Positions 17,878-25,848 of a stretch of 64,000 nucleotides of DNA are shown piece by piece. The first letter of the stretch is position 1; every line of letters begins with the position of its first letter. The DNA is from Phycisphaerales bacterium (GTDB lineage Bacteria; Planctomycetota; Phycisphaerae; Phycisphaerales; UBA1924): NCBI GenBank assembly GCA_019750095.1, contig JAIEOW010000072.1:1-64000 (forward strand), read 5' to 3'. The notes under the pieces are model-generated. The model was not told the DNA's origin. It saw nothing but the letters and a program-made list of their open reading frames with translations, and ran no database searches. The position numbers and the translations under genes are program-made.

Positions 17878-18575
17878 ACGCCAATCGTCCTGACCGTTGC
17901 CGCCACCTCAAAATGCGCCTCGGTTCTCTGGCGCACATCCTCCACCGTCACCCCCGGCGCAACTTCCGTCAACACGAATCTCTGCCGATTGCCATCAAAC
18001 TCGAACACCGCCAGATCCGTGATCAGCATGTGCACGCAGCGCGTGCCCGTGAGCGGGAGGGTGCACTCTTTCACGAACTTCATGCCGTTGCCTTTGGCGT
18101 TGTGCTCCATGACCACGACGACGCGCTTTACGCCGGCGACGAGGTCCATCGCGCCACCCATGCCCTTGACCATCTTGCCAGGGATCATCCAGTTGGCGAT
18201 ATCGCCGGCGGCCGACACCTGCATGGCACCGAGGATGCACATGTCGATGTGGCCGCCACGGATCATGGCGAAGGAATCGCTGGAGGAGAAGAACGACGCT
18301 CCCTTGCGGGCGGTGATCGTCTGCTTACCGGCGTTGATGAGGTCGGCGTCGACGTCCTGATCCTTGGGGAACGGCCCGATGCCGAGCAGGCCATTCTCAG
18401 ATTGCAGCCAGACATCCATGCCCGCAGGTATGAAGTTGGCGACGAGGGTGGGGATGCCGATGCCGAGGTTGACGATGTAACCGTCGCGAAGCTCCTGGGC
18501 GGCTCGGCGGGCGAGCTGGTCACGCGAGAGCGTGGGGAGGGGCGAGAGGGCCGATTGGGGGGTGGCGGCGGTCAT
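17874..18575 (-). CDS. scoB: 3-oxoacid CoA-transferase subunit B
   Basis: Subunit B of a two-subunit CoA-transferase that moves CoA between succinyl-CoA (or acetyl-CoA) and acetoacetate. 233 residues from ATG 18575. The family motif GIGIPTL is at residues 38-44, and the glutamate that forms the covalent CoA thioester is E60 in SENGLLG. Normal length for subunit B (about 215-230). The partner subunit A, usually adjacent, is not in this window. The homogentisate pathway two genes upstream yields acetoacetate, a possible link. Confidence 0.93.
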   Translation of the reverse strand: MTAATPQSALSPLPTLSRDQLARRAAQELRDGYIVNLGIGIPTLVANFIPAGMDVWLQSENGLLGIGPFPKDQDVDADLINAGKQTITARKGASFFSSSDSFAMIRGGHIDMCILGAMQVSAAGDIANWMIPGKMVKGMGGAMDLVAGVKRVVVVMEHNAKGNGMKFVKECTLPLTGTRCVHMLITDLAVFEFDGNRQRFVLTEVAPGVTVEDVRQRTEAHFEVAATVRTIGV

Positions 18576-18628
18576 GGGAAAGAGTGTATTGGCGGAGGGG
18601 GCGAAGAGCGAGATCGGGGCGAGACTCA

Positions 18629-18647
18629 CACAGGCGGGACGCCTGTG
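18629..18647. repeat. GTGGCACAGGCG-type palindromic repeat, copy 1
   Basis: CACAGGCG, loop GGA, CGCCTGTG: perfect 8-bp stem with a 3-base loop, followed by CCACCA on the plus strand. It lies between panD and the CoA-transferase gene. Four further copies occur in this window, all between genes. Confidence 0.75.
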
Positions 18648-18669
18648 CCACCAAGGCAATCGCCGTCGG

Positions 18670-19050
18670 CTACCACTCGCGTTCGGATTCGTAGTGCATG
18701 ACGCGGTCGATGGTGTTGTCGTCGCGCATGATGAGCACCTTGGGCTTGTGGCCGCGGTACTCGTCGTCGGACATCCAGGCGTAGTGCATGATGATGAGCT
18801 TGTCGCCGGGTTCGACCAGATGGGCGGCGGCGCCGTTGAGCTCGATGCATCCCGAGCCGCGTTCGCCGCGGAAGATGTAGGTCTCAAACCGCTCGCCATT
18901 GCGGCAGTTGGCGATGGTGACCTGATCGTTCACGCGCATGCCGCAGCGTTCGAGGAGGTCGGCGTCGATGGTGATGGACCCGATGTAGTCGGGCTTGGCC
19001 GCGGTGCAGCGGGCCATGTGGATCTTGCTGTGGAGGACGGGGCGGAGCAT
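18670..19050 (-). CDS. panD: Aspartate 1-decarboxylase proenzyme
   Basis: Makes beta-alanine for pantothenate and CoA. 126 residues, the usual length. The self-cleavage site that creates the pyruvoyl group is G24-S25 in YIGSITID, and the N-terminal MLRPVLHSKIHMARCT is family standard. It sits 94 bp upstream of the CoA-transferase gene, with a palindromic repeat between. Assignment is firm. Confidence 0.96.
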   Translation of the reverse strand: MLRPVLHSKIHMARCTAAKPDYIGSITIDADLLERCGMRVNDQVTIANCRNGERFETYIFRGERGSGCIELNGAAAHLVEPGDKLIIMHYAWMSDDEYRGHKPKVLIMRDDNTIDRVMHYESEREW

Positions 19051-19080
19051 GAGGGGTTAAGGGTAGGGATGATGAACGGG

Positions 19081-19104
19081 CGCAGGTGGGAAGCCTGTGC
19101 CACC
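19081..19104. repeat. Degenerate copy 2 of the palindromic repeat
   Basis: Reads CGCAGGTGGGAAGCCTGTGC then CACC: the same unit with three substitutions that weaken the hairpin. Found in the 68-bp gap between the VOC gene and panD. Confidence 0.55.
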
Positions 19105-19118
19105 ACATCGGATGCGGA

Positions 19119-19505
19119 TCATTGCTCGTAGAGCTCGATGGGCAGTGCGTCCGGGTCGGCAAAGAACGTGTGTCGCTTGCCGGTGTACGGGTCGGTGCGG
19201 ACGGGCTCGATGGTGACGCCGAGGGTTGAGAGGCGAGCGAGTTCGGCGTCAAAGTCTGGGGCAGTGAGCGCAAGGTGGCGTAGCCCGGCGGCTTCAGGGT
19301 GCGAGGGGCGCAGCGGCGGGTTCAAGAACGAGAAAAGTTCGATCTGCACGCCACCATCGAGGGCGAGATCCAGCTTCCAGCTCTGCCGGTCGGCGCGGAA
19401 GGTCTCGCGGATGATCGGCAGCCCGAGCACGCGCGTGTAGAAGTCGCGTGACTTGGCGTAGTCTGAGCAGATGATCGCGACGTGGTGCGCTCGAAAGTGG
19501 GTCAT
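19119..19505 (-). CDS. VOC-family (glyoxalase/bleomycin-resistance fold) protein
   Basis: 128 residues with two betaalphabetabetabeta modules. Metal-binding positions expected for the superfamily are His in HHVAI, Glu in IELFSF, His in LRHLALT and Glu in IELYEQ, so it is probably a metalloenzyme. It resembles the YaeR/SMU1112c type more than methylglyoxal lyase. Lies 27 bp downstream of the DUF6263 gene. Substrate unknown; the neighbour homogentisate dioxygenase makes an aromatic-catabolism role possible but not shown. Confidence 0.85.
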   Translation of the reverse strand: MTHFRAHHVAIICSDYAKSRDFYTRVLGLPIIRETFRADRQSWKLDLALDGGVQIELFSFLNPPLRPSHPEAAGLRHLALTAPDFDAELARLSTLGVTIEPVRTDPYTGKRHTFFADPDALPIELYEQ

Positions 19506-19532
19506 GACGGCTTGGGGGCTGATTCGAAGAGA

Positions 19533-20492
19533 TCAGTTTGTGATCCGGCGCAGGACAAACTCGGCCTGAACCACTCCCGAGTTCCGGCCTTGCTCCTGAC
19601 CCTCGCTGTTCTCGAGGCGGACTTTACTGCTGCTCTTGGTTCCGAACGTGCCGGGCGAGAGCACGGAGCCCGACAAGCTGACTGTGCGTCGCTCGGTGGA
19701 TTCCATTGTCTGCGACTCGATCACGCCGCGCATCCCCTGGGGCACCTTGTCCGCGGGTAGCGGCGTGTCCCTGAGCTCGAACGTATCGCGGTGCTCGATC
19801 TTTGCGCCTGTGCCCGACACCTCAATCAGCTTGATCGTTCGCCCCTGCCCCTTGCCGATCGCCGCGGCAGAACCCGCCTTCCAACTCGCGTTCTTGCCCA
19901 CGGGCTCTTCGGGCAGGCAGACGATCGTCGTGGCAATGAGCCCGTTCAACTGACGGGCCGGACGTTGGAGCTGCTGGTCCAGCGCGGCCGGAATACTCAT
20001 CTCGAGCTTCGCGTCTGCTCCGCGAGCATCGCAGGTCAGCACGCCCGTAGCATTCTTGAAGACGGACCAGAGCTTGTTGGTATCCGCCTGTTCCTTGGCC
20101 GACATCGCGGGCGACTCAGACTTCATCGAATCGATCTTGACCTCGATCGTCGCGGTGCCCGATTCATCCACCGACAGCACCTTCGTGCTGAACAGTGTCG
20201 TGGTTTTGACACGGATCGGGTCGCTCGGCTTCTGTCCTTCCACGGACTCCGAGCGCGAGACGTTCTGCACAAGCTCGAATCGCGCTGTCTCACCGACCGT
20301 GAACGTATAGCGCAGCTTGGTTTTCGGCTCGTCTCCCGAGTTCTTCAAGACGAGCACAGTTCCCGTCGGAGATGCCGATGCCGGCGCGGCGACCGGTGCC
20401 TTCACCGGCTCATCCATCATCGGAAAAGCCCCGAGTGGCCCGGCGCAAGCGCAGATCATGAGCGTGGAAGCGATCGTGACGAGTGGTTTCAT
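19533..20492 (-). CDS. DUF6263-like exported protein
   Basis: 319 residues with a signal segment MKPLVTIASTLMICACAGPLGA; the C in ICAC could be a lipidation site. The mature part is a beta-rich repeatless domain: KLRYTFTVGETARFELVQN, then FSTKVLSVDESGTATIEV, a pattern I associate with DUF6263 proteins of planctomycetes. Function unknown. It starts 12 bp after the hmgA stop and is followed at 27 bp by the VOC gene, so all three are probably cotranscribed. Confidence 0.7.
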   Translation of the reverse strand: MKPLVTIASTLMICACAGPLGAFPMMDEPVKAPVAAPASASPTGTVLVLKNSGDEPKTKLRYTFTVGETARFELVQNVSRSESVEGQKPSDPIRVKTTTLFSTKVLSVDESGTATIEVKIDSMKSESPAMSAKEQADTNKLWSVFKNATGVLTCDARGADAKLEMSIPAALDQQLQRPARQLNGLIATTIVCLPEEPVGKNASWKAGSAAAIGKGQGRTIKLIEVSGTGAKIEHRDTFELRDTPLPADKVPQGMRGVIESQTMESTERRTVSLSGSVLSPGTFGTKSSSKVRLENSEGQEQGRNSGVVQAEFVLRRITN

Positions 20493-20504
20493 CGTGCGTT
20501 TCTC

Positions 20505-21944
20505 TCAAGGTGCCCAGACGTTCGCCGTCCCACCTGCCCCACCGCCGGGAATCCCCGCCGACGCGCCATTCGCCCCATTCTTCCCCGGCAAGGGCGCGGC
20601 GATCTCCTTTGTCGTCGCGTCAACACGAAGCACATTCACCGGCTGCGTCTCTTTCGGGAACGCCGCCGCGTGCATCGGGGGAACGGTCACACCGTTGAGG
20701 TGCATCTTGCCGCTGGCGAGCCCCGGGAAGTGCTCGCCTTGCCAGCTTGCCGGATACTTGGTGTCGTCGAGATCGAGCGACGCCTTGGTCGGGAAGAGGG
20801 GGCGGAAGGTGTCGCACATCACGGCGAGTTCCTGCGTATGCGTTGCCGTGAGGGATGCCTCGATCGTGCCGGGGTGCGGGCCGTGCGGGATGCCTTGTGG
20901 GTGGAGCGTCAGCGAGCCGACCTCGATGCCCTTGCGCGAGCCGAAGTTGCCCTCGACGTAATACAGCACTTCGTCGCTGTCGAGATTCGAGTGGTTGTAC
21001 GGCACCTTGATGCTCTGCGGGTGATAGTCCAAGAGCCGCGGACAGAACGAGCAGATCACGAAGTTGTGCGCCTCAAACGTCTGATGGATCGGCGGGGGCA
21101 TGTGCAGCTTGCCCGTGATCGGGGAGAAATCGTCGACGTTGAAGGCGTAGGGGTAATAGCAGCCGTCCCAGCCGACGATGTCGAGCGGGTGATAGTGGTA
21201 CACGTACTCGTGCACGAGGTCGCGGGCCTTGATGCGCACCGGGAAGTCGCCCTTCTGATCCCACGTCATCGGGAACTCGGGCGTGCGCAGATCGCGCTCG
21301 CAGTATGGCGCGTGCTCGAGAAACTGGCCGGTCGCCTTCGACACATACCGCGGCGGCGGGCCGATGTGGCTGCCGTTGGCGGTCTCGATGAGCAGCACTT
21401 TGCCAAAGGGCATCTGCTCGACCGTCGGCTCACCCGGTTTGATGCTCGCGGCATCGCGCTTATCCCAGACGATCTGGTAGATGACGCCCTTGGGAATGAC
21501 CACATAGTCCTTTGGCCCGAACTTGATCGACCCGAGCATCGTGTGGCAGACGCCCGAGCCGAAGTGGAAGAACAGACACTCATCGCCCTGGCCGTTCTTG
21601 AAGTGATACGCCATCTGCTCCGCCGGATTGCAGACGGCCATCTCGACGTCGCTGTTGCCAAACAGCACGACGCGCCCGGTGACAAAGTCGCCCTTGGGGG
21701 CGAGCGGCGCGCTCTTCACGTGGCGCATCCGCATGATGTCCTGTTCGACATACTCCACCTTGGTCGAATACAGCGGCTTCCACCCATAGACCTGGGTCGG
21801 CGGGTGGATGTGGTACATGGTGGTGGTCGGCCCGACAAAGCCCTCGGTGCCGAAGACCTCTTCGGAGTAGAGGCAGCCGTCGGGACGACGGAACTGGACG
21901 TGGCGCTTTTTGGGGAGGAGGCCGAGTTTCATGTAGAAGGCCAT
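20505..21944 (-). CDS. hmgA: Homogentisate 1,2-dioxygenase
   Basis: Opens the homogentisate ring in tyrosine/phenylalanine breakdown using non-haem iron. 479 residues from ATG 21944; family members are usually 380-445, and the last 30 or so residues (Gly/Ala/Asn-rich) are an unconserved tail. Cupin-fold blocks are visible: FFHFGSGVCH, the iron-binding region NHSNLDSDEVLYYVEG and QGIPHGPHPG. No other genes of the pathway (fumarylacetoacetase, maleylacetoacetate isomerase, HPPD) are present here. A long opposite-strand open frame is a shadow. Confidence 0.9.
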   Translation of the reverse strand: MAFYMKLGLLPKKRHVQFRRPDGCLYSEEVFGTEGFVGPTTTMYHIHPPTQVYGWKPLYSTKVEYVEQDIMRMRHVKSAPLAPKGDFVTGRVVLFGNSDVEMAVCNPAEQMAYHFKNGQGDECLFFHFGSGVCHTMLGSIKFGPKDYVVIPKGVIYQIVWDKRDAASIKPGEPTVEQMPFGKVLLIETANGSHIGPPPRYVSKATGQFLEHAPYCERDLRTPEFPMTWDQKGDFPVRIKARDLVHEYVYHYHPLDIVGWDGCYYPYAFNVDDFSPITGKLHMPPPIHQTFEAHNFVICSFCPRLLDYHPQSIKVPYNHSNLDSDEVLYYVEGNFGSRKGIEVGSLTLHPQGIPHGPHPGTIEASLTATHTQELAVMCDTFRPLFPTKASLDLDDTKYPASWQGEHFPGLASGKMHLNGVTVPPMHAAAFPKETQPVNVLRVDATTKEIAAPLPGKNGANGASAGIPGGGAGGTANVWAP

Positions 21945-22652
21945 GGGGTGCTCCGTGGTGCTTCGTGGGCGTTGCGGGGGGTCGGGCCGGACGTTGAATG
22001 GTATGCGATTTGTTCGACACAGAGTTGCACGGAGGCACACAGAGAAGCGCGGCTTGGTGGGGCGGAAAGGGATGGAACGCGGAGGTTCGGAGGGCGCGGA
22101 AGTGCGGAGGAAAGCAGATTTGGAAAAGTGTGTGTACGACCACGCGATGATCAGGCGGGTGATCGAAGATGGGCATCGGCGGAGACTTCGTTATCAAGTC
22201 GTTTGACGACGCCCTCACCGTCCGCGCCCCCACGCACCACCGCACATCCCGCAGGCCCAGCGATCGCCGCAAGCGCGTTTTCAGCCCGAAGGGCTTTACG
22301 CCAGTAGCCGGGCGGTGAGCGAGGCCCTGCGAGCCACCCCCGGGGAGCGGCCCTGCCAGTTGTCTGCACGCCGAAGGCGTGGCACGTTCAACAGGTTGGT
22401 CGCCGCGTCGAGCACTCTTTCAGAGTGCACGAACACACGAGGAGCCAGGCTTCCGGTGGTGTCGCTGCGCTCCACCACCGGCTACTGGCGACCAGCCCTT
22501 TCGGGCTGAAAGCGAAACGGCGCGGCCTCCTGAACCAGAGGAGATGCGGGCGTGCGTTGCGACCCCTCGGGTGGCGGAGAGTACATAATCACCGTGGCGG
22601 TGCGGATACTGTTTCCTCTTGGTCCATTTGTCCGGGACAGGAGTCTCCGCGT
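21945..22652. other. 708-bp gene-free region with a MITE-like element
   Basis: Between hmgA (minus) and a DUF1569 gene (plus). No convincing gene is seen: the open frames here are short, without ribosome binding sites, and compositionally shadow-like. The right half holds an inverted-repeat element at 22279-22512 described separately; 21945-22278 shows G-rich sequence and nothing recognisable. Confidence 0.7.
22279..22512. repeat. Inverted-repeat (MITE-like) element
   Basis: About 234 bp bounded by imperfect inverted repeats: left 22279-22312 contains TTCAGCCCGAAGGGCT then CGCCAGTAGCCGG; right 22479-22512 contains the complement, CCGGCTACTGGCG then AGCCCTTTCGGGCTGAA. The interior has further small palindromes (GCCGAAGGCG, CACTCTTTCAGAGTG). 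No transposase is encoded. The interior translates as PRLRRADNWQGRSPGVA, a phrase I know from many spurious planctomycete ORFs, so this is a dispersed genomic repeat. Confidence 0.75.
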
Positions 22653-23138
22653 TTGATCAACACCCGCACGTGCCGTCGACGATTGGTCTCGTACAAATCC
22701 CTTGCCGACATCTCGCGCGATCTGGATGTGCTCGAAGCCGCGCATGCTCGCGGGACGCTGAAGCCGCTGGGCAATCACCCGCCGGGGGCCGTGCTGGCGC
22801 ATCTTGCTTATGCCATGCGATGCTCGTTTGACGGGTTCACGGCTCGGGCGCCCGCGTGGCTTCGATGGCTCGGGCCGATGTTCAAGAAACGGATTCTGTC
22901 CAAGCCCTTTGAGCCGGGGTTCAAGGTCAAGAAAGAGATCGAGAGCACGATCTGGGACAACGCGGTTTCGTTTGAGGATGGGCTCATGCAGCTTCGGGCC
23001 CAGATCGCTCGCGCATCGGCGCCCGGATCACGGCCGACGGCTCCGCATCCGTTCTTTGGCATGCTCACGGCTGAGGAGTGGCAGGTTTACTACCTGCGTC
23101 ATGCCGAGTTGCACCTGAGTTTCTTGCAGACTTCATGA
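22653..23138 (+). CDS. DUF1569 family protein
   Basis: 161 residues from TTG 22653, preceded by an AGGAG about ten bases upstream; no in-frame ATG fits the conserved N-terminus better. The protein has the DinB-like four-helix layout: NHPPGAVLAHLAYAMRCSFDGF, then PFFGMLTAEEWQVYYLRHAELHLSFLQ, with histidines at positions where DinB-fold proteins bind metal. Function unknown. It converges with batE: both stop codons share the palindrome TCATGA at 23133-23138. Confidence 0.75.
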   Translation: MINTRTCRRRLVSYKSLADISRDLDVLEAAHARGTLKPLGNHPPGAVLAHLAYAMRCSFDGFTARAPAWLRWLGPMFKKRILSKPFEPGFKVKKEIESTIWDNAVSFEDGLMQLRAQIARASAPGSRPTAPHPFFGMLTAEEWQVYYLRHAELHLSFLQTS

Positions 23139-24026
23139 CGGTGGCATGGACGCTGCGGGTTGCGGGGGCAACAGCCGCTCGATGGTGGTCTCGGGTATCC
23201 ACAGTGGACGAGCGATCTCGCCGGCAACCAGATCGATCGGCGCACACCTGATCCATCGGCGACCATCGCTGCCCACGCGCGCTTCAAGGATGCTCACTTC
23301 AATCCCCGGCCGAAGGGCACTGTTCGTGGGCTGGCCAACAAGCTCGTCGGGTTGATCTCGTGGCGTTGTCTCGATCAACACAATCGCCTGAGACTGGGCC
23401 TTGAACTTGCGCCACTCATGAGCCCCGAGCCACGAGCCGGACACCACAAAGAGCATCGCCGCACCGCCAATGATCAGAACAAGGCGAAAGCGCGACACGG
23501 CGGGAATGGCGAGACGAACAAAGACCATCACCCAGATCACGCACCACGAAATCAGCACCGCCGACCAGAGCACCACCGCGCGCACAGACCACGCCATGGC
23601 GGCCAGTCTCTCGCCGATCGGGGAAGCAGCTTCGTTCTGAGGAACGGTCTCACCGCGAGCCGCGGCACGCGATGCCGCGAGTCGCTTGCTCAGCCCGGGA
23701 ATCGCCGGATGCAGAATGTTGGCACGGCTCAGGGCCAGCACCGCTTTGGGCGCGTCGCCCGCAAGCTGGTACGCGGCACCGGCGTTGTAGAGTGCGGACG
23801 CTCGGGCATGATCGGTCATGGCCCGTTCGGCGATCTCGCGGAACTGTTCGGCGGCGACGCGTGAACGATCCTTGCCCTGACCTTCGCCGCGCGCGACAGC
23901 GTTGGCGGCCGCATCGAATGCGGCGACGGCTCTCGGCCAGGCGTCATCAGCCGCGCCGCGTGCGGCGACGCTCAATGCCAGCACGAGCAGGCTGGCGATC
24001 AACATGCTGAACATGCGATGCATCAA
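23133..24026 (-). CDS. batE: BatE-like TPR/SH3 membrane protein
   Basis: 297 residues, last gene of the aerotolerance operon, ATG 24026 overlapping the batD stop (ATGA). Signal segment, then a TPR-like region (about residues 45-110: ASALYNAGAAYQLAGD), two membrane helices (about 150-200) and a C-terminal bacterial-SH3-like domain ending near TTIERLLPP. This order fits BatE of Bacteroides-type operons. The partner proteins are the von Willebrand proteins upstream. The stop overlaps that of the DUF1569 gene on the opposite strand. Confidence 0.8.
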   Translation of the reverse strand: MMHRMFSMLIASLLVLALSVAARGAADDAWPRAVAAFDAAANAVARGEGQGKDRSRVAAEQFREIAERAMTDHARASALYNAGAAYQLAGDAPKAVLALSRANILHPAIPGLSKRLAASRAAARGETVPQNEAASPIGERLAAMAWSVRAVVLWSAVLISWCVIWVMVFVRLAIPAVSRFRLVLIIGGAAMLFVVSGSWLGAHEWRKFKAQSQAIVLIETTPRDQPDELVGQPTNSALRPGIEVSILEARVGSDGRRWIRCAPIDLVAGEIARPLWIPETTIERLLPPQPAASMPPS

Positions 24027-25834
24027 GCGACCTCCTGCACAGGTCGTCGCAGTGCGGACTTGGCGTACGCGCGTGCCGTTTGGAGGATCTCGGCAGGACT
24101 CGGAAGATCCGTCGCTCCCACTCGAGGAGCGAATCGGGGTTCATCGGCACGACCAAGCATCGACGCCAGACGCAGAGCGGTCGGATCATCGAGCGTTGCC
24201 AGCAGATCACACGCCTCGGTCGAGGTCAGCGTGCCGCGCGGTTTGTCGAACCAATCCGCTACGAAGTCGGCGAGTGCATGCGCGGGCTCAGCGCCGCGAC
24301 GCAGTTCACGGCGCAGAGATCGCAACGCGGCCCGGCGACGCCGAGCCGCGGGGTGCTTGCTCCGTCGCCACTGCACGAAACGAACGCCCCCAAGCAGCAG
24401 GCACGCCGCGGGGAGACTCGCGATCGTAAGGACACCCCAGCGAGACCGCCACGCGGAATGCTCGAGCCATGCCGGGAGAACCGCTTCCGACACGAGGTCA
24501 CGCTGGATGTCGGGCAATCCGTCCGGCAGGGCTCGCTCGGCGGACTCCTGGGGCGAAGGAGCATCCGGTGTCGTCTGCTCATCGGGAATTGACACCGTCG
24601 TCGAGGGAGCGACCTTCAACGCGATCGGTGCAGTTGTCGCTGATGCGTACACCCGCTTCACCGGATCGAAGTAGCTGAGGGAGATCGGACCGATCTGTGA
24701 CGCCGACGTCGAGCGTGGACGAATGATGGCTCGAAACGTCGCCGAAGTGCCGCTGATCTGCGGCAGAATCGGCTCACGAGGCACGCGGAAGTCCGCGGAG
24801 CCCGAGAGACTGCTCGCCAAGTCCATCGCGGGCACCAGTGACACGGGAGCAGGCCCGGTGACGCTGACCGTGAGGTTGATCGGGTCGCCGACGCTCACGC
24901 TTTGCACATCGGCCTGTGCGATGATCGAGTAGGTGCCGACGAGCCCGGAGAAGTTCGCGGGTCTGCCCTCGTTCGGCAGATCAATGACGGTGATGCGTAT
25001 GGGTTCGGCCCGCGAGTAGACACGCTCGTAGACGGTACGATCAGCGACGGGCGATTCCCTGAGACTCGGCGCTCGCTGGCCTGCGGCTGCTCCGAAATCC
25101 ACGCGAGCGGGGCCGATGGTGATCTCACCCGGCTCTCGTGGAACGATGATACGCTCAAAGCTAAATGTACCCGACTTGAAGATCGCGATCGTGCGCTCGC
25201 CGTTGAGCAGCATCTCCGCCTGGGTCCTTGGTGTTGACGAAGCAAAGCGAGAATCCACATATTCATCGTGACGAGCACCGTTGAATGGGAGCGATGCGCT
25301 CGGCGCGATGACGTTGCGGCCGAGTCGCCATTCCAACAGTACCGGCAGCGGTTGACCCACATACACAGACTTCTCCGGCACGGTAACCGCGAGCGGAAAG
25401 TCGGGTGCCATCAGTATATCGTGCACCGTGATCGTCAACGGCTCGGTTTTCAGCACGCGGCCGCCGACATCAACCGAGATCGGCGAGATGATGAACGTGC
25501 CCGTTTGCTTCGGCGATATCGAATAGGTGTGCTGTACCACCCCGACACTGCTATGCCGGCGGCCATTAATGATGAGATTCACACCGGACGAACTGTTGAC
25601 ACCGCGATAGTCGATATTGGCCCAAGGTACGTCTGGCATCTCCGGCTGTTTGACGCTCGGCGATCCGCGCACGATCACTTGAAGCGCATAGGCCTCATCG
25701 ATGTACATATCCGCAGAAACATCGACGCTGACACTCTCGTCCCGTTGCGGGGCGGATTGTGCGAACGCGCTCGGAGTGCTCGCATTCAACTTACCGACGA
25801 CTACGCATGCAGTGATCAGCATCCGAGCGTACAT
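24023..25834 (-). CDS. batD: BatD-like protein
   Basis: 603 residues from ATG 25834; a GTG at 25852 overlapping the batC stop (GTGA) is an equally good start and adds six residues. Signal peptide (ITACVVVGKL ... SAFA), then several immunoglobulin-like beta domains (about 35-440: repeated SISPKQTGTFIISP and FSFERIIVPREPGEITIGP patterns), one membrane helix (about residues 470-490) and a cytoplasmic helical tail with arginines. This is the BatD family of outer-surface beta proteins. Its stop overlaps the batE start. Confidence 0.85.
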   Translation of the reverse strand: MYARMLITACVVVGKLNASTPSAFAQSAPQRDESVSVDVSADMYIDEAYALQVIVRGSPSVKQPEMPDVPWANIDYRGVNSSSGVNLIINGRRHSSVGVVQHTYSISPKQTGTFIISPISVDVGGRVLKTEPLTITVHDILMAPDFPLAVTVPEKSVYVGQPLPVLLEWRLGRNVIAPSASLPFNGARHDEYVDSRFASSTPRTQAEMLLNGERTIAIFKSGTFSFERIIVPREPGEITIGPARVDFGAAAGQRAPSLRESPVADRTVYERVYSRAEPIRITVIDLPNEGRPANFSGLVGTYSIIAQADVQSVSVGDPINLTVSVTGPAPVSLVPAMDLASSLSGSADFRVPREPILPQISGTSATFRAIIRPRSTSASQIGPISLSYFDPVKRVYASATTAPIALKVAPSTTVSIPDEQTTPDAPSPQESAERALPDGLPDIQRDLVSEAVLPAWLEHSAWRSRWGVLTIASLPAACLLLGGVRFVQWRRSKHPAARRRRAALRSLRRELRRGAEPAHALADFVADWFDKPRGTLTSTEACDLLATLDDPTALRLASMLGRADEPRFAPRVGATDLPSPAEILQTARAYAKSALRRPVQEVA

Positions 25835-25848
25835 GGACGGTGCGTTGT

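Noticed and set aside
19791-22307. Long plus-strand open frame of 838 codons opposite homogentisate dioxygenase
   Set aside because: It mirrors the third-codon GC bias of the real minus-strand genes hmgA and DUF6263, is rich in Arg/Ala/His, and has no family motif.
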